From: Carya illinoinensis
Lineage: Eukaryota > Streptophyta > Magnoliopsida > Fagales > Juglandaceae
Length of the DNA stretch: 64,000 nt
Assembly (NCBI RefSeq): GCF_018687715.1
Contig: NC_056758.1
Location: forward strand, 33,141,467-33,205,466
Direction: 5' to 3'
This document shows, one piece after another, positions 1-11,655 of the stretch. Both the position numbers and the translations under genes were made by a program. Within the stretch, counting starts at the first letter, position 1; each line of letters begins with the position of its first letter. The notes under the pieces are model-generated. The model was given only the letters and a program-made list of their open reading frames with translations, was not told the DNA's origin and did no database searches.

Positions 1-308
1 ATGATATATGCATGAGTAGAAGAACTCAATTTATTTAAAAATAATAAAACTAATAAAATAATAAAATAAAAATAAGTGTAGTGTGCGGTGTTTATGGATG
101 ATGAGTAACAAAACTTTACGAGTATTGGCCTAACGATATTCTATATATATACATAATGTACTTCCTACTGCGATCCCGTTAAATCTTTATAATTAATAAT
201 TAGTATATTCTTTATTTTAAAGGTCATATATATATATTTCATATCATACCATTATTTATGAAAGGAATATATATGTAATTAATTAAGAATAATACTTTAA
301 CCACAAAT

Positions 309-444
309 AGATTATATAAAAATAAACTTACAAACTGATATATCTTGATGTGGTAAATCAGATTGTAAAGTTATTTTAATTATAAAGTAGATATAATAAA
401 TTTCATAAAATCACATCAGTTTGTAAATTTATTTAATATAATCT
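309..444. repeat. Foldback MITE with about 30-bp inverted ends
   Basis: The left end (AGATTATATAAAAATAAACT and on) and the reverse complement of the right end (AGATTATATTAAATAAATTT and on) match over about 30 bp, both continuing into TACAAACTGAT. The interior (CTTGATGTGGTAAATCAGATT and following) matches, in reverse complement, the MITE half at 27932-27977, so at least two copies of one family lie in the window. It is non-coding. I could not find a convincing target duplication, so the superfamily is open; Mutator-like is my guess. Confidence 0.65.
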
Positions 445-1158
445 CTTTATATCTCTAGTAATTATCTAATAATAAATATTTTAACAATCCTGAAAACTAA
501 TATTAATCATTCTTGCAATACTTATTGAGCTCGTGATTTATTGGCAACACCCACAATTGAATTTCATTGGTAAAGACTTAAATTGCATTTGTGGTGTATG
601 TACATGTATAGGCCGGCGGACTAATGTTCATGGTAGGATAGATTAGCGCCCTATATAATATATATATATATAAATATAAACTTGCGTAAACTTTTTATAA
701 AAAAAAAAAATTCGATTTTATTAATAAAAAAATATTAAAAAAAACTTAATTTTTCTTATCATTCTTGATAGAGCTTACTCCTTTTTGAAAAAACTTATAT
801 ATTTACGGCTAGTCTCTAACGTAACGTTACCCTTCTATATAATTTCAGAATTTATCCAAATGGAAATAATAGAAATTTCGGGAACCTGCATGCATGGAGA
901 TGCGCACGTGCGAAATAAACAAACGCAGTGGTACTCCACTGACACGAGCATAGAAGCAGAAGTCACGTGCGGTCTAAAGTGTCAGGAGGGAGCAGCGAGG
1001 TGGTCAGATCAGCAGACCACGTGGAAGTTGTCGGTTCATCGGCATTGGGTCAACAACCTTATCTCTATGATCATTTAGCATCCATGTCCATATCCATCCA
1101 TCCATCCTTGTCAAAGTCGAGATCAAGAGATGGCTAATAATCCGCCACATTGGCGGCC

Positions 1159-1162
<4 letters not shown>

Positions 1163-1196
<34 letters not shown>
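1163..1196. repeat. (CT)17 microsatellite
   Basis: An uninterrupted run of 17 CT units. It creates a spurious minus-strand frame rich in Arg-Glu repeats that is not a gene. Confidence 0.95.
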
Positions 1197-1199
<3 letters not shown>

Positions 1200-2773
1200 C
1201 ACAGAAGAAAAGGCATACATCCTCGATCATGTGTCCCCAGCTACTCCCCAACCACACGTACACGCTCTCTCCCAACCACAAGTGACATGTACACACGCGG
1301 ACACATGAGAGTGCTAAAGCTCCACGACTCTAATGACTTGGCATGACATATATATAAATGGGACCCCAAATCCCATAGAAACGATGACATGTCAGCATGG
1401 GTTTACTAATTCTGTGGTTCACAACTGGCTGAATGATTGGGGTACGTTTCTTTTGCCACAACTACTTCTCTCTATAATTTTGACAAACCATCAGCTAACT
1501 TTGCTTAGCCCTACCTACCACACGTACTGAATATGCGCAAAATCAATCCCCCAAAAGAGACCGCATTCTGGGAATTATTAGGATTTGAACTCAGAACTCG
1601 ATACCTTTTTTCTGCAGAGATCATAACTGTTTCAATAGCACATTTAACGGTACAGAGCGACCTGCAGGTAGGAAAGTTTGGCTATATATATTATCCTAAC
1701 ATAAAACAACATATTTAAAACATAGGATACCCTTGTTGATCATTGAGAATCCTAATATGTGGTAACCACTGTTATTTTATCCTTAATAATTATCCTCTAT
1801 CGTCATGTCTTTCATATATATATATATATATATACTAACAATATGATTGCCTAATATTTCTATCATTTATAGGAGAGTGAACAGCATTCACTTGAGAATA
1901 GATTAAGGACATTGATCACGAGGCATAGATGAATTATGACTTGAAAAGGTTGGACACCTATTACCGATCTGCATCAAATTCATTGTCTCTGGGGAATTGG
2001 AGGGGCCCACCCACCACACAAGTTGGGGAGTTGGTCGGTCATGTTTAGGTCTAGAGGTTGTGTAATTGTTGCGCAAAAGTCCATCAACATGATTGGCCAT
2101 TTTAGTCATCCCAACTTGTATTATATGTCTTCTCTCACCCTATTCATATATGTATGTAGACGCGCCGCCGCCTTACATGAACATCGATTTCGTATCCTCA
2201 TTATTATTCCTCATTTGCTTGATCGCATGGCAGACTGGCAGTAGTACTCATGTATATTAATTGGCATCATATGATAACATATATACAATATGCATGCATA
2301 TACCCTCGATCGGTAAAGAAAACCTTAATTTCAAAACAAGAAATTAAGCTAGCTAGCATGAGTCCCAGGACTCCTAGTATCTGTGTGCGAATATAAGAAA
2401 ATTATAGTGGTATTCATATTTGTATTATAATCTTAAAAAAGATTAGTCAATTTTGAAGTACCTTTTCTTAAAATATTAATCAAGAAGTCCAATTTATCGA
2501 GTAGATGTTATATATATAAACAGTACAATATCCTTACTAATTAACGGTCAACCATGTGAGATTTAATAGGCCATGATTACGTAAAACTTTTATAATTTAT
2601 CTACTCTATACGTACATGAGTTATTCTTTTTTTTTTTTCTATATATATAATATTAATTATCCATCCTCCCTTATTGTATCCTCGCCAAGTACTACGTACT
2701 AGGTACTTCGTGATGTAATAGGAACCAGTTGACACGTGGTATTTTTAGTGGTTTTTAATATAATTAAGTATTA

Positions 2774-2777
<4 letters not shown>

Positions 2778-2806
<29 letters not shown>
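2778..2806. repeat. (AT)n microsatellite
   Basis: An uninterrupted AT run of about 29 bp in intergenic DNA. Confidence 0.9.
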
Positions 2807-2808
<2 letters not shown>

Positions 2809-3409
2809 AAGTACTTACTCATGAGTTAAATTATGTGACATCAACTGGCCGTAAGAACGCGCGTAGGATTATTAATTGAGATGACAACTGCATTCACAAC
2901 AATTATATTTGAGTTTCATCTCTATAATTAATTGTCGGTGACGAACATGGATGGCTAGCTAGCTTGTAGTACTACAGGCAGTCAAGTTTTCAACTCTGTT
3001 TTGTGTATTTTCTTGGTATATGCGCAAACGTTTTCCACGTTGAAGTCTATAAAATGCCAATTTTATGGCCAACCGCACCTAGCTCGTTGGTACATATATA
3101 AAGTCAATCTGACTCATTCAAAGTAGTTTCCATATATGCATCTTCAAGCCATGGATCTTTTCTAATAAATTACAATATTAAAAAAAAGTTTATAATTTCT
3201 ATATGCATGATCAATGCCCTTCTGTTTCTAATTATACCCCATATATACATGTTCCCTATGCATATTTCAATGGTACCACGTAGTTAAAGCCAAAATGGCC
3301 GGAACACCAAAAAACAAAAAAAAACCCTTATGCAAATTTAAAGCTTCCCATTTGCAAATGAAAAATGAATGTACACACTCATCTACATATACATGATATT
3401 GTTGTGTAC

Positions 3410-3416
<7 letters not shown>

Positions 3417-3464
<48 letters not shown>
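3417..3464. repeat. (GA)24 microsatellite
   Basis: 48 bp of perfect GA dinucleotides, the longest simple repeat of its class in the window and probably length-polymorphic. It generates a false minus-strand Ser-Leu repeat frame. Confidence 0.95.
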
Positions 3465-3468
<4 letters not shown>

Positions 3469-4017
3469 AACAAAAAGAGCATAAATTCAGAAGGGAATGA
3501 ACGGCCACTCTTGAGAAATCATAGTACTCGCTCTAAGGAACACAAATTATACATAGTTTATCATTCTTAATTGACGACAGGGATTATTTTTCTTTATATG
3601 TTTCTTATATCTATCCATAAAATACAAATGCCGTAAGAATAAAAATGATTACATTGCTTTCAATGATTACTTCAGGTGATGAGGTTGACAAATATATATA
3701 GTTTATCCCTATATAATATATATATCAAAATTTATTAATCCATGCAGAGTAAATCAATGGTAGTAAGAGAAGTAATGTTGGCATTTTAGTTTGTAGCCAA
3801 TCATATATAATCGATAACGTCGTTTAAAGAGATCATATATATATGTTCTTTATTTATTATTCTCATTGGTCATTCGTCTAATTGTAATAATTAATTCAAC
3901 AACACTGGTTTTCAAAATTGTCTGCCATTAAAAAATATATTATTAACCAGAATTGATCAGTAGCTGACTGCATGCATGTGGAATATTTTGTTTATTTAAA
4001 AAATTATAAGAAGATGG

Positions 4018-4909
4018 TGAAATTCTCAATGTATCTCTGTAAAATTACGAAATTGTCTACCAATTTCTTTGAACAAATAAGTTAGATCTCAATTATCAAG
4101 ATTATGAAATGAATCAAATACTTTAAAATAAATAATCAAACTTGCAAGACACAATGATTGGTTACGAAGTGAAACCCTTTAAAGAACTCTTTAAAGGTAA
4201 AACCCTACGGGGCAACCAAATCCAGGAAAGTCAATCTTATTATTTGAAGAACAATTACAAGTAATAATCAATTATAAAACCTTTGCAATTCGACTCTCTT
4301 ACTTGCCTAGACAAATGACCCATTTGTCTTCTACCACAGTAGCAGCCAGAACCTCTGGTGATCTTCAAATATTGACCTCCCTTCTGGAACTCCAAAGGCT
4401 GAAACCCAATCGATGTTGCTTCGCACTCAAAGCACGAAAACACTCAAGAAGATATGAAGAATCCCATGAAAATTCTCAAGTGAATTTTCTCTCATAAATA
4501 CACAGAACCTCCTCTGTAAAATTCGTAGCTTGAAGTCCTTGAAGAGATACAAAACCGAATTCCTTTAAATAGAAGGTCTGAAAAGAGTTCTAGTTGCAGT
4601 AGGACTCTGCTGACGGTTAGCAACAGACGCGAAAATGCGTCCCGACAGACTGCTAACATTTCGTGATAACTTCTTCTGATATAGACTAAACTCTGTTCAG
4701 ATTTCTTCTGGATAAGTGAAATGCTATCAGAACTCGATTTTGACTTCAGGGACTTATCTAAACAACTCCTAAGACTTCTAGATAAACTCAACATTGTTTA
4801 GATATAAATCAATAATTATTTTTACATTCATCCAACAATAATAAATAATATGATAAGATAAGCCTTATCATTTACTCATCTAATCCTACCCAACTTTTTT
4901 GCCTTTACA
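4018..4909 (-). repeat. 3' LTR of the Sirevirus-like element
   Basis: 892 bp, starting TG and ending CA on the + strand, and aligning along its whole length to 15060-15951. The copies differ by scattered substitutions, clustered in the first 65 bp, suggesting a moderately old insertion. A 64-residue + strand frame recurs in both LTRs only because the LTR is duplicated. Confidence 0.95.
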
Positions 4910-4924
4910 ATCTCCCCCTTTGGC
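4910..4924 (-). other. Polypurine tract next to the 3' LTR
   Basis: On the minus strand the LTR is immediately preceded by GCCAAAGGGGGAGAT, the purine-rich primer site for plus-strand DNA synthesis. It fits the AAAGGGGGAGA type I associate with Sireviruses. Confidence 0.85.
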
Positions 4925-5165
4925 GGATTGATGACGAAACTAGTTTGATGAATGTAAATTCCCTGAAAATATGTCAACTATCAAATCACAAAAAGTATAG
5001 AAGATTATAAAGAGTTGTGATTTAATAAAAACAGAATGGTGAGTTAGCCTAATCGAAATACATGCCAAATTGTATCTGCATTACAGTCTCAAAAGAAACT
5101 AAACTGGACAACAGAAAAAAAAGTAACATGATAAGTTTTTCAAAATTTTTCAGTTGTGTCAATGT

Positions 5166-5218
5166 ACTCCCCCTTTGATGCTGCTGCTCCCCCTCAAACT
5201 TGTCTCCCCCTTTTTGTC
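5166..5218 (-). other. Upstream polypurine repeats (multi-PPT)
   Basis: Three further purine tracts read on the minus strand as AAAGGGGGAG-like blocks (5166-5177, 5187-5195, 5203-5218), just after the stop codon of the third ORF and about 250-300 bp before the LTR. Arrays of extra PPT copies are a reported Sirevirus hallmark and support the lineage call. Confidence 0.75.
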
Positions 5219-5237
5219 AACAATCAGCCATGAAGGT

Positions 5238-6428
5238 CTATATTTTATCGTCAGAATCTGCTACGCTTGCCATAATGTGTTGGACATCCAAGGACAGTTG
5301 AACCAGTCGATCATTTGCTTGTACACAATCAGAGCGTACTGCAGCCAATTGTTGCTTCAACTTGGACTGACTGGCCTCCCACTTAGCTGTGAAGCTATCA
5401 ATCTTCTGAGATAACAAAGAGATTTGCTCAAGAAGTTGAGAAGTGGGGATGGACGGTTCAGGTGGAGAGGATGCTGACTCAGTAGTGAGGGGGCGCTTCT
5501 TGGTGATGACAGCTGCTGATTTAACCACGGTTAAGGCGGAAATAGGCCCTGGCAACTTCATGGTGGGTTCATTTGCTCGAAGTGACACTTTTGCAATCAT
5601 GGCCAATTTAGTAATTAGACTTCCAAAGGGGAGATTTAACTCTTTTTCCACATGTGAACGATGAATAATATCAATGACATGTCGTGGAAAATTAATAGAC
5701 ACACCAGTAGCAAGAGCATACATAAAATAAGCTCTTTCTAGAGAAATTTCAGTGCGACGACTAATAGGCCAGAGATTGGTCAAGACTATTTTGGCCAGGA
5801 GCCGATACTGAGGAAGCATATTATGAAGAGGTAGTCTGTGTGTCTTGGCAATCCATTTGGAGCCAGTGAGACCAACAAACAGATTGCGCATTGCAGTCTT
5901 GGTTGGGGCTCCCATGCCCTTATATGGGTATAGAGGGGATTCCACCTCAGGAAGAGTAAATAGATTGCGGAGAATAGCAGGAGATACCTCAATCTGAATC
6001 CCGCGAACAGTAGAGATGATATTATGATCATCTAAATTGAAGTGGGCTATATTGGAATAAAATTCCCGGACCACCTCAACACAAGGTGTAGGAAGGGCAT
6101 GAGTGAGCTTCTCCCATCCTCTTTCAATGAATATATGGCGGATAATTTGGAAGTCATCCGAAGGAAAGTCATGGATGCTTATCTCCCGTTCACCCAAGAC
6201 GAGTCTTTTGGAAAAGGTATTTCTATAGGCATTCTCGGCTTCAATGGAGGTGAAGCGATCAGTAAGTGCTTCTGTGGGCACAGGCCCAGATGGTGATGGA
6301 GATGGAGGAGGGGCGGAAGTGTCGCCTAATTGCATTGGTTCAAGTGAAGGGACATCCTCACTTGAAGAGTGCTTGGATGGTGCCGGAGTAGTGATCTTTT
6401 TGCGTTTGGCCCGTTCTTTGAATCTCAT
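5238..6428 (-). CDS. Third ORF of the Sirevirus-like element (putative plant transposon protein type)
   Basis: An intact frame of about 396 residues in the envelope-like position, between the RNase H remnant and the polypurine tracts. I start it at the second Met (MRFKERAKRKK); another frame Met lies seven codons upstream. The N-terminal ~70 residues are basic and then Ser/Pro-rich. A folded middle part (about residues 75-290, containing FSKRLVLGEREI and LANEP-like blocks) resembles the domain called 'putative plant transposon protein', found in plant retroelement ORFs of unknown function. The last ~70 residues are heptad-like and probably coiled coil. No convincing signal peptide or membrane anchor is visible, so an envelope role is not supported. 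It is open although gag and pol are broken. Domain name from memory. Confidence 0.7.
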   Translation of the reverse strand: MRFKERAKRKKITTPAPSKHSSSEDVPSLEPMQLGDTSAPPPSPSPSGPVPTEALTDRFTSIEAENAYRNTFSKRLVLGEREISIHDFPSDDFQIIRHIFIERGWEKLTHALPTPCVEVVREFYSNIAHFNLDDHNIISTVRGIQIEVSPAILRNLFTLPEVESPLYPYKGMGAPTKTAMRNLFVGLTGSKWIAKTHRLPLHNMLPQYRLLAKIVLTNLWPISRRTEISLERAYFMYALATGVSINFPRHVIDIIHRSHVEKELNLPFGSLITKLAMIAKVSLRANEPTMKLPGPISALTVVKSAAVITKKRPLTTESASSPPEPSIPTSQLLEQISLLSQKIDSFTAKWEASQSKLKQQLAAVRSDCVQANDRLVQLSLDVQHIMASVADSDDKI

Positions 6429-6449
6429 CTGAATCAGTACAAGAATCAA

Positions 6450-8132
6450 GTTTAGATATGTGCATAAAACCTTACTATGTATAGATAAGAAAGAGTCGTC
6501 CTAAGAATTGCCCAAAACAAAATAGAGATGAGTCAGGAAAAAACACAAACACTTGGTGTGCACCCGTGGAGAATAAAAACAGAGAATCCGTGTGCAATGG
6601 AGCTTTGTCCTCAATACATGTATATAATAGGAAGAATCAATACAACCAACCCATTTCTGAGTAGTGTAGCTCAACCAAACAACCAAGTTTCAAAAAATAA
6701 AAAAATAAAACCCTTCACAAAAATATTGTAGATATCAACATACCGAAACTTGAGAGAAGAAAAGAAGAAAAAAAACAAAGGATCCGAGAATATTTACCTT
6801 GAAGATGGAATGAGGAGGAATGAGAGTGAAAAGAGCACCGTGTATGGAGGATTGGGGGAAGGAAGCAAGCTGCCGTGAAAATGGGTAAGGGGATGTTTAT
6901 GAGGATCGGGCTGAGTGTAGGGGACAAAGGCCAAGAGGTAAGCTAAAGGGTTTTAAAAGAAGACCCCCCCCCCCCCCCGGTGCACGTGCTGGACCAAAGA
7001 GTCCTATTAGGACTTCTACACTTAGACATAAAAGACCCGATATATGTATGCAACACACTGGGAACCCTTTTTTTTTTTTAATTTTAAATAAAAAGAAACA
7101 ACAGAACAAAGAAACCGAACAATATTTTTTTTTTTAGAAAAAGATTTGTTTTTTTTTTGTTTTGTTTAATATATAAAAAAAAGATAACATGCCTAAAAAC
7201 ACCTTAGTTTAATCAAGGCAGAATATACAAAAAAAATTCAATAATCCATAGCACACTCATGTTTGCAACAGTCCCTTTTTTAATGTTCACTCCTCATAGA
7301 ATCAGTAATGCCAAAGTTCATGTGAGTGTGTGAGTGAGTAGACTTATATCATAGCATGTTATGAGCTTCCCTTTTTTTTTTTTTGTTTGTTGCTTTCTTT
7401 TGTTATATATTTTTGATACCTTTGTTCAAAGAAAGACAATTTTTTTTTTTTTTTTATAAAGATGCTCTCAAGAGTTTGTTTCTTGACCTTAAAAGTCAAA
7501 TTTTATGATAGGGCCTAGATACATAAGCATCTCCTCCAAACACTAGTTTGTACACCCCCTTTGTTCATGTTGGTTGCTCATCTTTTTCCATAATGATTGG
7601 AGCAACGATTTTTTCTGTAAGAACTCAAGGAGATAGATCCGTGTAGGGTGTTTGTCTTTTTCCGCAATGAATAGACACCGACTTTTTCTATATGGATCAC
7701 TCTTTGTGTTTGGCAAGAAGAGAGCTCTTTAAAGAAGTACTAGGTTCAACTAGTATTAATCAATTCAAGGCATGAACTCCCTCTTTGATGAGCATCTTAA
7801 AAAAAACATATTAATTATAGGATGCTTACATATAGGTTTCTCACAGTGCATTATAGATGAACTTTGTCAAAAAGACCTATAGGGTTAGTATACTTAAAGA
7901 GAACTGCACAAAGAGGAGTAGTACATAAGATCAGAAAATTTTTTAAAGCAATTCCATACATGCTCAAACTGTGATGTAACAAACATGTACCTTAAAGAAA
8001 ATACACAACCCAGTTTTGTTTTATAATTATTCTTTTTTATTTTTTATTTTTAAAAGAAAAATGGAAACATTCATGCTTTTAAAGAAAGAAAAAAAAAATG
8101 GAAGAAAATATCCTAAAACTAGTATGCTAGAA
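6450..8132 (-). other. Non-coding spacer of the Sirevirus-like element
   Basis: About 1.7 kb between the third ORF and the pol remnant with no supported reading frame. It holds many homopolymer runs, including 18 or so C at 6963-6980 and several T runs of 9-17. It may be the leader of a spliced message for the third ORF, but I see no decisive splice sites. Confidence 0.5.
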
Positions 8133-9604
8133 GACCTCTCACTTGGGATCACATATACCAATGGCTTTTCGTAAAAACTCAAATCTAAGTCCATCCAAAG
8201 GTTTAGTAAATAAGTCAGCCAGTTGATGTTCAATAGGCACATGTTCCAAGGATATTATTTTAGATTCAACCAAGTCTCTTATAAAATGATGTCTAATATC
8301 AATGTGCTTGGTTCGAGAATGCTGGACAGGATTTTGGAAATACTTATAGCACTTGAATTATCACAATATATTGTCATAGTGTCTTAAGAAAAACCATAAT
8401 CATCAAGCATTTTTTTCATCCATAATAGTTGAGTACAACAACTCCCTGCAGCTATGTATTCAGCTTCAGCAGTAGATAAAGAAATAAAATTTTGCTTTTT
8501 ACTCATCCAAGTTACAAGATTTCCACCTATATAAAAACACCCACCCGTAGTACTCTTCCTATCATCAGCATTTCTAGCCCAATCAGCATCCTAATAGCCA
8601 ACAAGTGTAAGATTAGTGTTTTTTGAGTACCATATCCCATAATCAACAGTGGCATTAAGATATTTTATGATTCTTTTTACTGCAGTAAGATGGGATTCTT
8701 TAGGATTAGCTTGAAATCTAGCACATACACCAACACTGAAAGCTATATCAGGTCTACTTGCTGTAATATATAATAGACTTCCTATCATGCTTCTATAAAG
8801 AGTGGGATCAATATTTTTACCTGTGGAGTCATTGCTGATTTTCACTGAAGTGCTCATGGGAGTCCAAGCATTGCTTTTTTCTTCCATTCCAAATTTTTTT
8901 ACAAGATCTCTTGCATATTTAGATTGTGAAATAAATATTCCTTCTTTACATTATTTTACTTGAATACCCAAGAAGAAATTTAACTCACCAATCATACTCA
9001 TCTCAAATTCAGATTTCATTTCATTTGCAAAGTTATAAGCAAGAGATTCAAGTGTTGCTCCAAAAACAATATCATCAACATATATTTGAGCAATTAAGAG
9101 TTGTTTACCTGATCTTCTTATGAATAAAGTCTTATCAGCTTGTCCTCTAACAAAGTCATGATCAAGTAAGTAGGCAGTTAACCTTTCATACCAAGCCCGA
9201 GGTGCTTGTTTCAGTCCATACAGCGCCTTCTTCAACCTGTAGACATATTCAGGGTAGAGATGATTAACAAATCCTTTTGGTTGGTTGACATATACCTCTT
9301 CTTGTAACACTCCATTTAGGAAGACACTCTTGACATCCATTTGATATAATTTGAAGTCTAGATGGCAGGCAAGTGCTAGTAGAATGCGAACAGATTCTAG
9401 CCGGGCCACAGGAGCAAATGTTTCATCAAAATCAATCCCTTCTACTTGTGTGTAACCTTGTGCAACCAGCCTTGCTTTATTTCTCACAATAGTACCATGC
9501 TCATCGGATTTGTTCTTAAAGATCCACTTAGTCCCAATTATGTTATAATTTTCTGGTCTAGGAACTAACTCCCATACATCATTTCTAGTAAATTGATGGA
9601 GTTC
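8133..9604 (-). pseudogene. Pol remnant: reverse transcriptase and RNase H
   Basis: Reading leftwards from 9604 the frame gives the Copia RT entry ([18 protein letters not shown]), then [12 protein letters not shown], the catalytic YVDD in IYVDDIVFG, and FFLGIQVK followed by a stop at 8951. The frame then resumes with RPDIAFSVGVCARF and an RNase H region (DADWA, STAEAEYIAAGS, ADLFTKPLDGLRFEFL) containing at least two more in-frame stops and a frameshift near 8320-8340. The product would be the retroelement polymerase; this copy cannot make it. Its N-terminal side is separated from integrase by the nested solo LTR. Confidence 0.9.
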
Positions 9605-9609
9605 TTCAT

Positions 9610-11650
9610 TGTAACAGCCCGCTAGAAATTCAATTGTAAAATTTCTATTAATTTTAGGAATCTTGTGAAAACCCCATAAGTTTTCACGAATCCATTAATC
9701 GAATAGGTTTTTGTCTAACTACATAGTTAGTGTTATTATTTACTATGGTATCAGAAGTGTGTTTTTGATTATTGGAGATAGTTAGAAGTGTCAAAATGTA
9801 TTATGGTTTGTGCCATTAGACTCGGAGGGTTATTTAAAGTCTTATGGCGCAATAACATTTTTTCATATTTTCGGACAAAACGTCTGAGTTGATATTTAAG
9901 TTTAGGACAAAATTTACATGAGGAATGTAAATTTTGGAAACTTTTGGAATTAGTATGAAAAATCCTTAAGTTATGGGTAAAACGGTCATTTTTCCACATG
10001 TAGAGAGTAAAATGAAAATTTTACTCTTTAAGTTAGTATTTTCCATATTTAAAATTATTAGTGATTTAGTTCTAACTTTTAGAATCACTAATTACAGTTC
10101 CTCATGGTCGCACTTGAAGTTTTATAAGAAACGCAAAGATTGAGGTAAGTTAGTTTTTAACTTACTAGCAGTCTACTGTGTATGTGTGCTAAGTAAAGGA
10201 TCTACAGTGTATGTATGTGTGTTATCATATATGTCATGCCATGCCAAGTTATCACGTAATTGTCTATTATACAGAATTTATTCTGTCGTCAATTTTTATC
10301 TGTTACATAATATATTCTGTCATGTATTACTGTACCTTACAAGTACGTCATGCTAGGTATGCCATCTATTACATGTATGTCACGTCATGTAATATTCACT
10401 GTTGCAAGTATGTCATGTTAAATATGTTGTCTATTATATGTTATGCAATGTTACGAAATATTTCTATCTCAAGTTGGTCATGTATTTCAAGTTATATTCA
10501 AGTCACGTTATGTTATGTCAGGGTTTCAGTCATTTCGTATTCCAGTCACGTTTCATCTTGATTACTTATGTATGGGGTCACAGCAATTGTGACGCATATA
10601 CTACGTGAAACACAGCAATTGTAACACGTAGAATACATGGGGCCACAACAACTGTGGAGTATGTATTTAAGCAGTTAAAGAATAAGTTTCCGTAGAATAC
10701 ATGGGGTCACAACAACTGTGGAGTATGTATTTACACGTAGAATACATGGGGCCACAACAATTGCGGAGTATGTATTTTTCATGTTAAGTCAAGTTTGTGT
10801 AGAATACATGGGGTCACAACAACTGTGGAGTATGTATTTACACGTAGAATACATGGAGCCACAACAACTGTGGAGTATGTATTTTTCATGTTAAGTCAAG
10901 TTTGTGTATAATACATGGGGCCACAACAATTGTGAAGTATGTATTTACACGTAGAATACATGGGGCCACAACAACTGTGGAGTATGTATTTTTCATGTTA
11001 AGTCAAGTTTCAGATCAAGTTCATGTCAAGTCAAGTTCAGTTCATGTTTCAATTTAAGTTATGTCAATTATGCTATATTGTACGCCAAGTTATGCTTTAA
11101 TTACTTATGAATTTGATTATGCATTTATACTTTTACTGTCATCCATGCATCATTAGCTTGTGTGGAAGTTTTTTGTTAACTTACTGAGATTTGTAATCAA
11201 ATCTCACTTTGGTAGTCCCAACTACCATTCCCCCCGAATGGTAGATCTTGTCACAGGACCTGAAGGAGAATCAGGAGCTAATCAACTAGACACAGTTGAC
11301 TAAGCGACGGTGCGACATCAATGTTAATATAGTAGTTAACGTAAATTACTACTTGTACAATGGAGTTGCATCTTTAGTACTTTTTAGATCATAACCATTT
11401 TGGACTAGTGTTGTGATCTATTCAATGGGTTTTTATGTATGAAATATGTTTTAAGCATTTGGGATATTTTCAATTTGGTGCATAGTATTGCTAAAGAAAA
11501 AAATTATCCGCTGCAAATATTGCATAATGTTATATGCATGTTAGGAACATTGCATCTTATATGTCATGAACGAGGGCAGGTAACCTTGTGTTGCATGTCT
11601 CGACGCTTCAAATGTCCGTCCGATCCCAAACAGAATTTGGGGGAGTCACA
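9610..11650. mobile_element. Nested solo LTR, 2041 bp, probably Ty3/gypsy
   Basis: The host pol frame breaks exactly between the codons of NAMHE and ELHQF. The inserted segment starts TGTAACAGCCCGCTAG, ends GGGGGAGTCACA, and is flanked by a perfect TTCAT duplication (9605-9609 and 11651-11655). TG...CA ends, a 5-bp duplication, no internal protein domains and one LTR-like unit identify a solo LTR left after recombination between two LTRs. The TGTAACA...CCC start and GGGGGAGTCACA end are of the type I associate with plant Ty3/gypsy chromovirus LTRs, which is inference. Orientation cannot be fixed. It is younger than the Sirevirus-like element. Confidence 0.88.
10627..10993. repeat. Seven-copy hairpin minisatellite in the solo LTR
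   Basis: Seven units of about 43 bp (starting near 10627, 10693, 10736, 10799, 10843, 10905 and 10950) share GTAGAATACATGGGG, CCACAACAACTGTGG and AGTATGTATTT. Spacing alternates between about 43 bp and 62-66 bp, so there is a two-unit higher-order period. Each unit is self-complementary: AATACAT pairs with ATGTATT and CCACA with TGTGG. Confidence 0.85.
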
Positions 11651-11655
11651 TTCAT

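Larger units (their letters stand above)
1..4012. other. Intergenic AT-rich region
   Basis: I see no convincing gene here. Open frames are short, lack splice-supported extensions, and some are read straight through dinucleotide repeats. The stretch holds one foldback MITE and several simple repeats, listed separately. It ends at the GATGG target duplication of the large retroelement. Confidence 0.6.

Noticed and set aside
4303..4497. 64-residue + strand frame repeated almost exactly at 15345-15539
   Set aside because: The two copies lie at the same place in the two LTRs, antisense to the element. The recurrence is explained by LTR duplication, and no domain is recognisable.
5238..6428. Envelope glycoprotein identity for the third ORF
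   Set aside because: Position is envelope-like, but there is no visible signal peptide, transmembrane span or cysteine pattern; only a transposon-protein-like domain and a coiled coil.
5443..6432. Several + strand frames opposite the third ORF of the Sirevirus-like element
   Set aside because: They are shadows of the minus-strand ORF, which is longer and has consistent protein-like composition.
10211..10608. + strand frames in the solo LTR
   Set aside because: Composed of Tyr/Ile/Cys-rich low-complexity text from ATGTATGT-like repeats; no domain.
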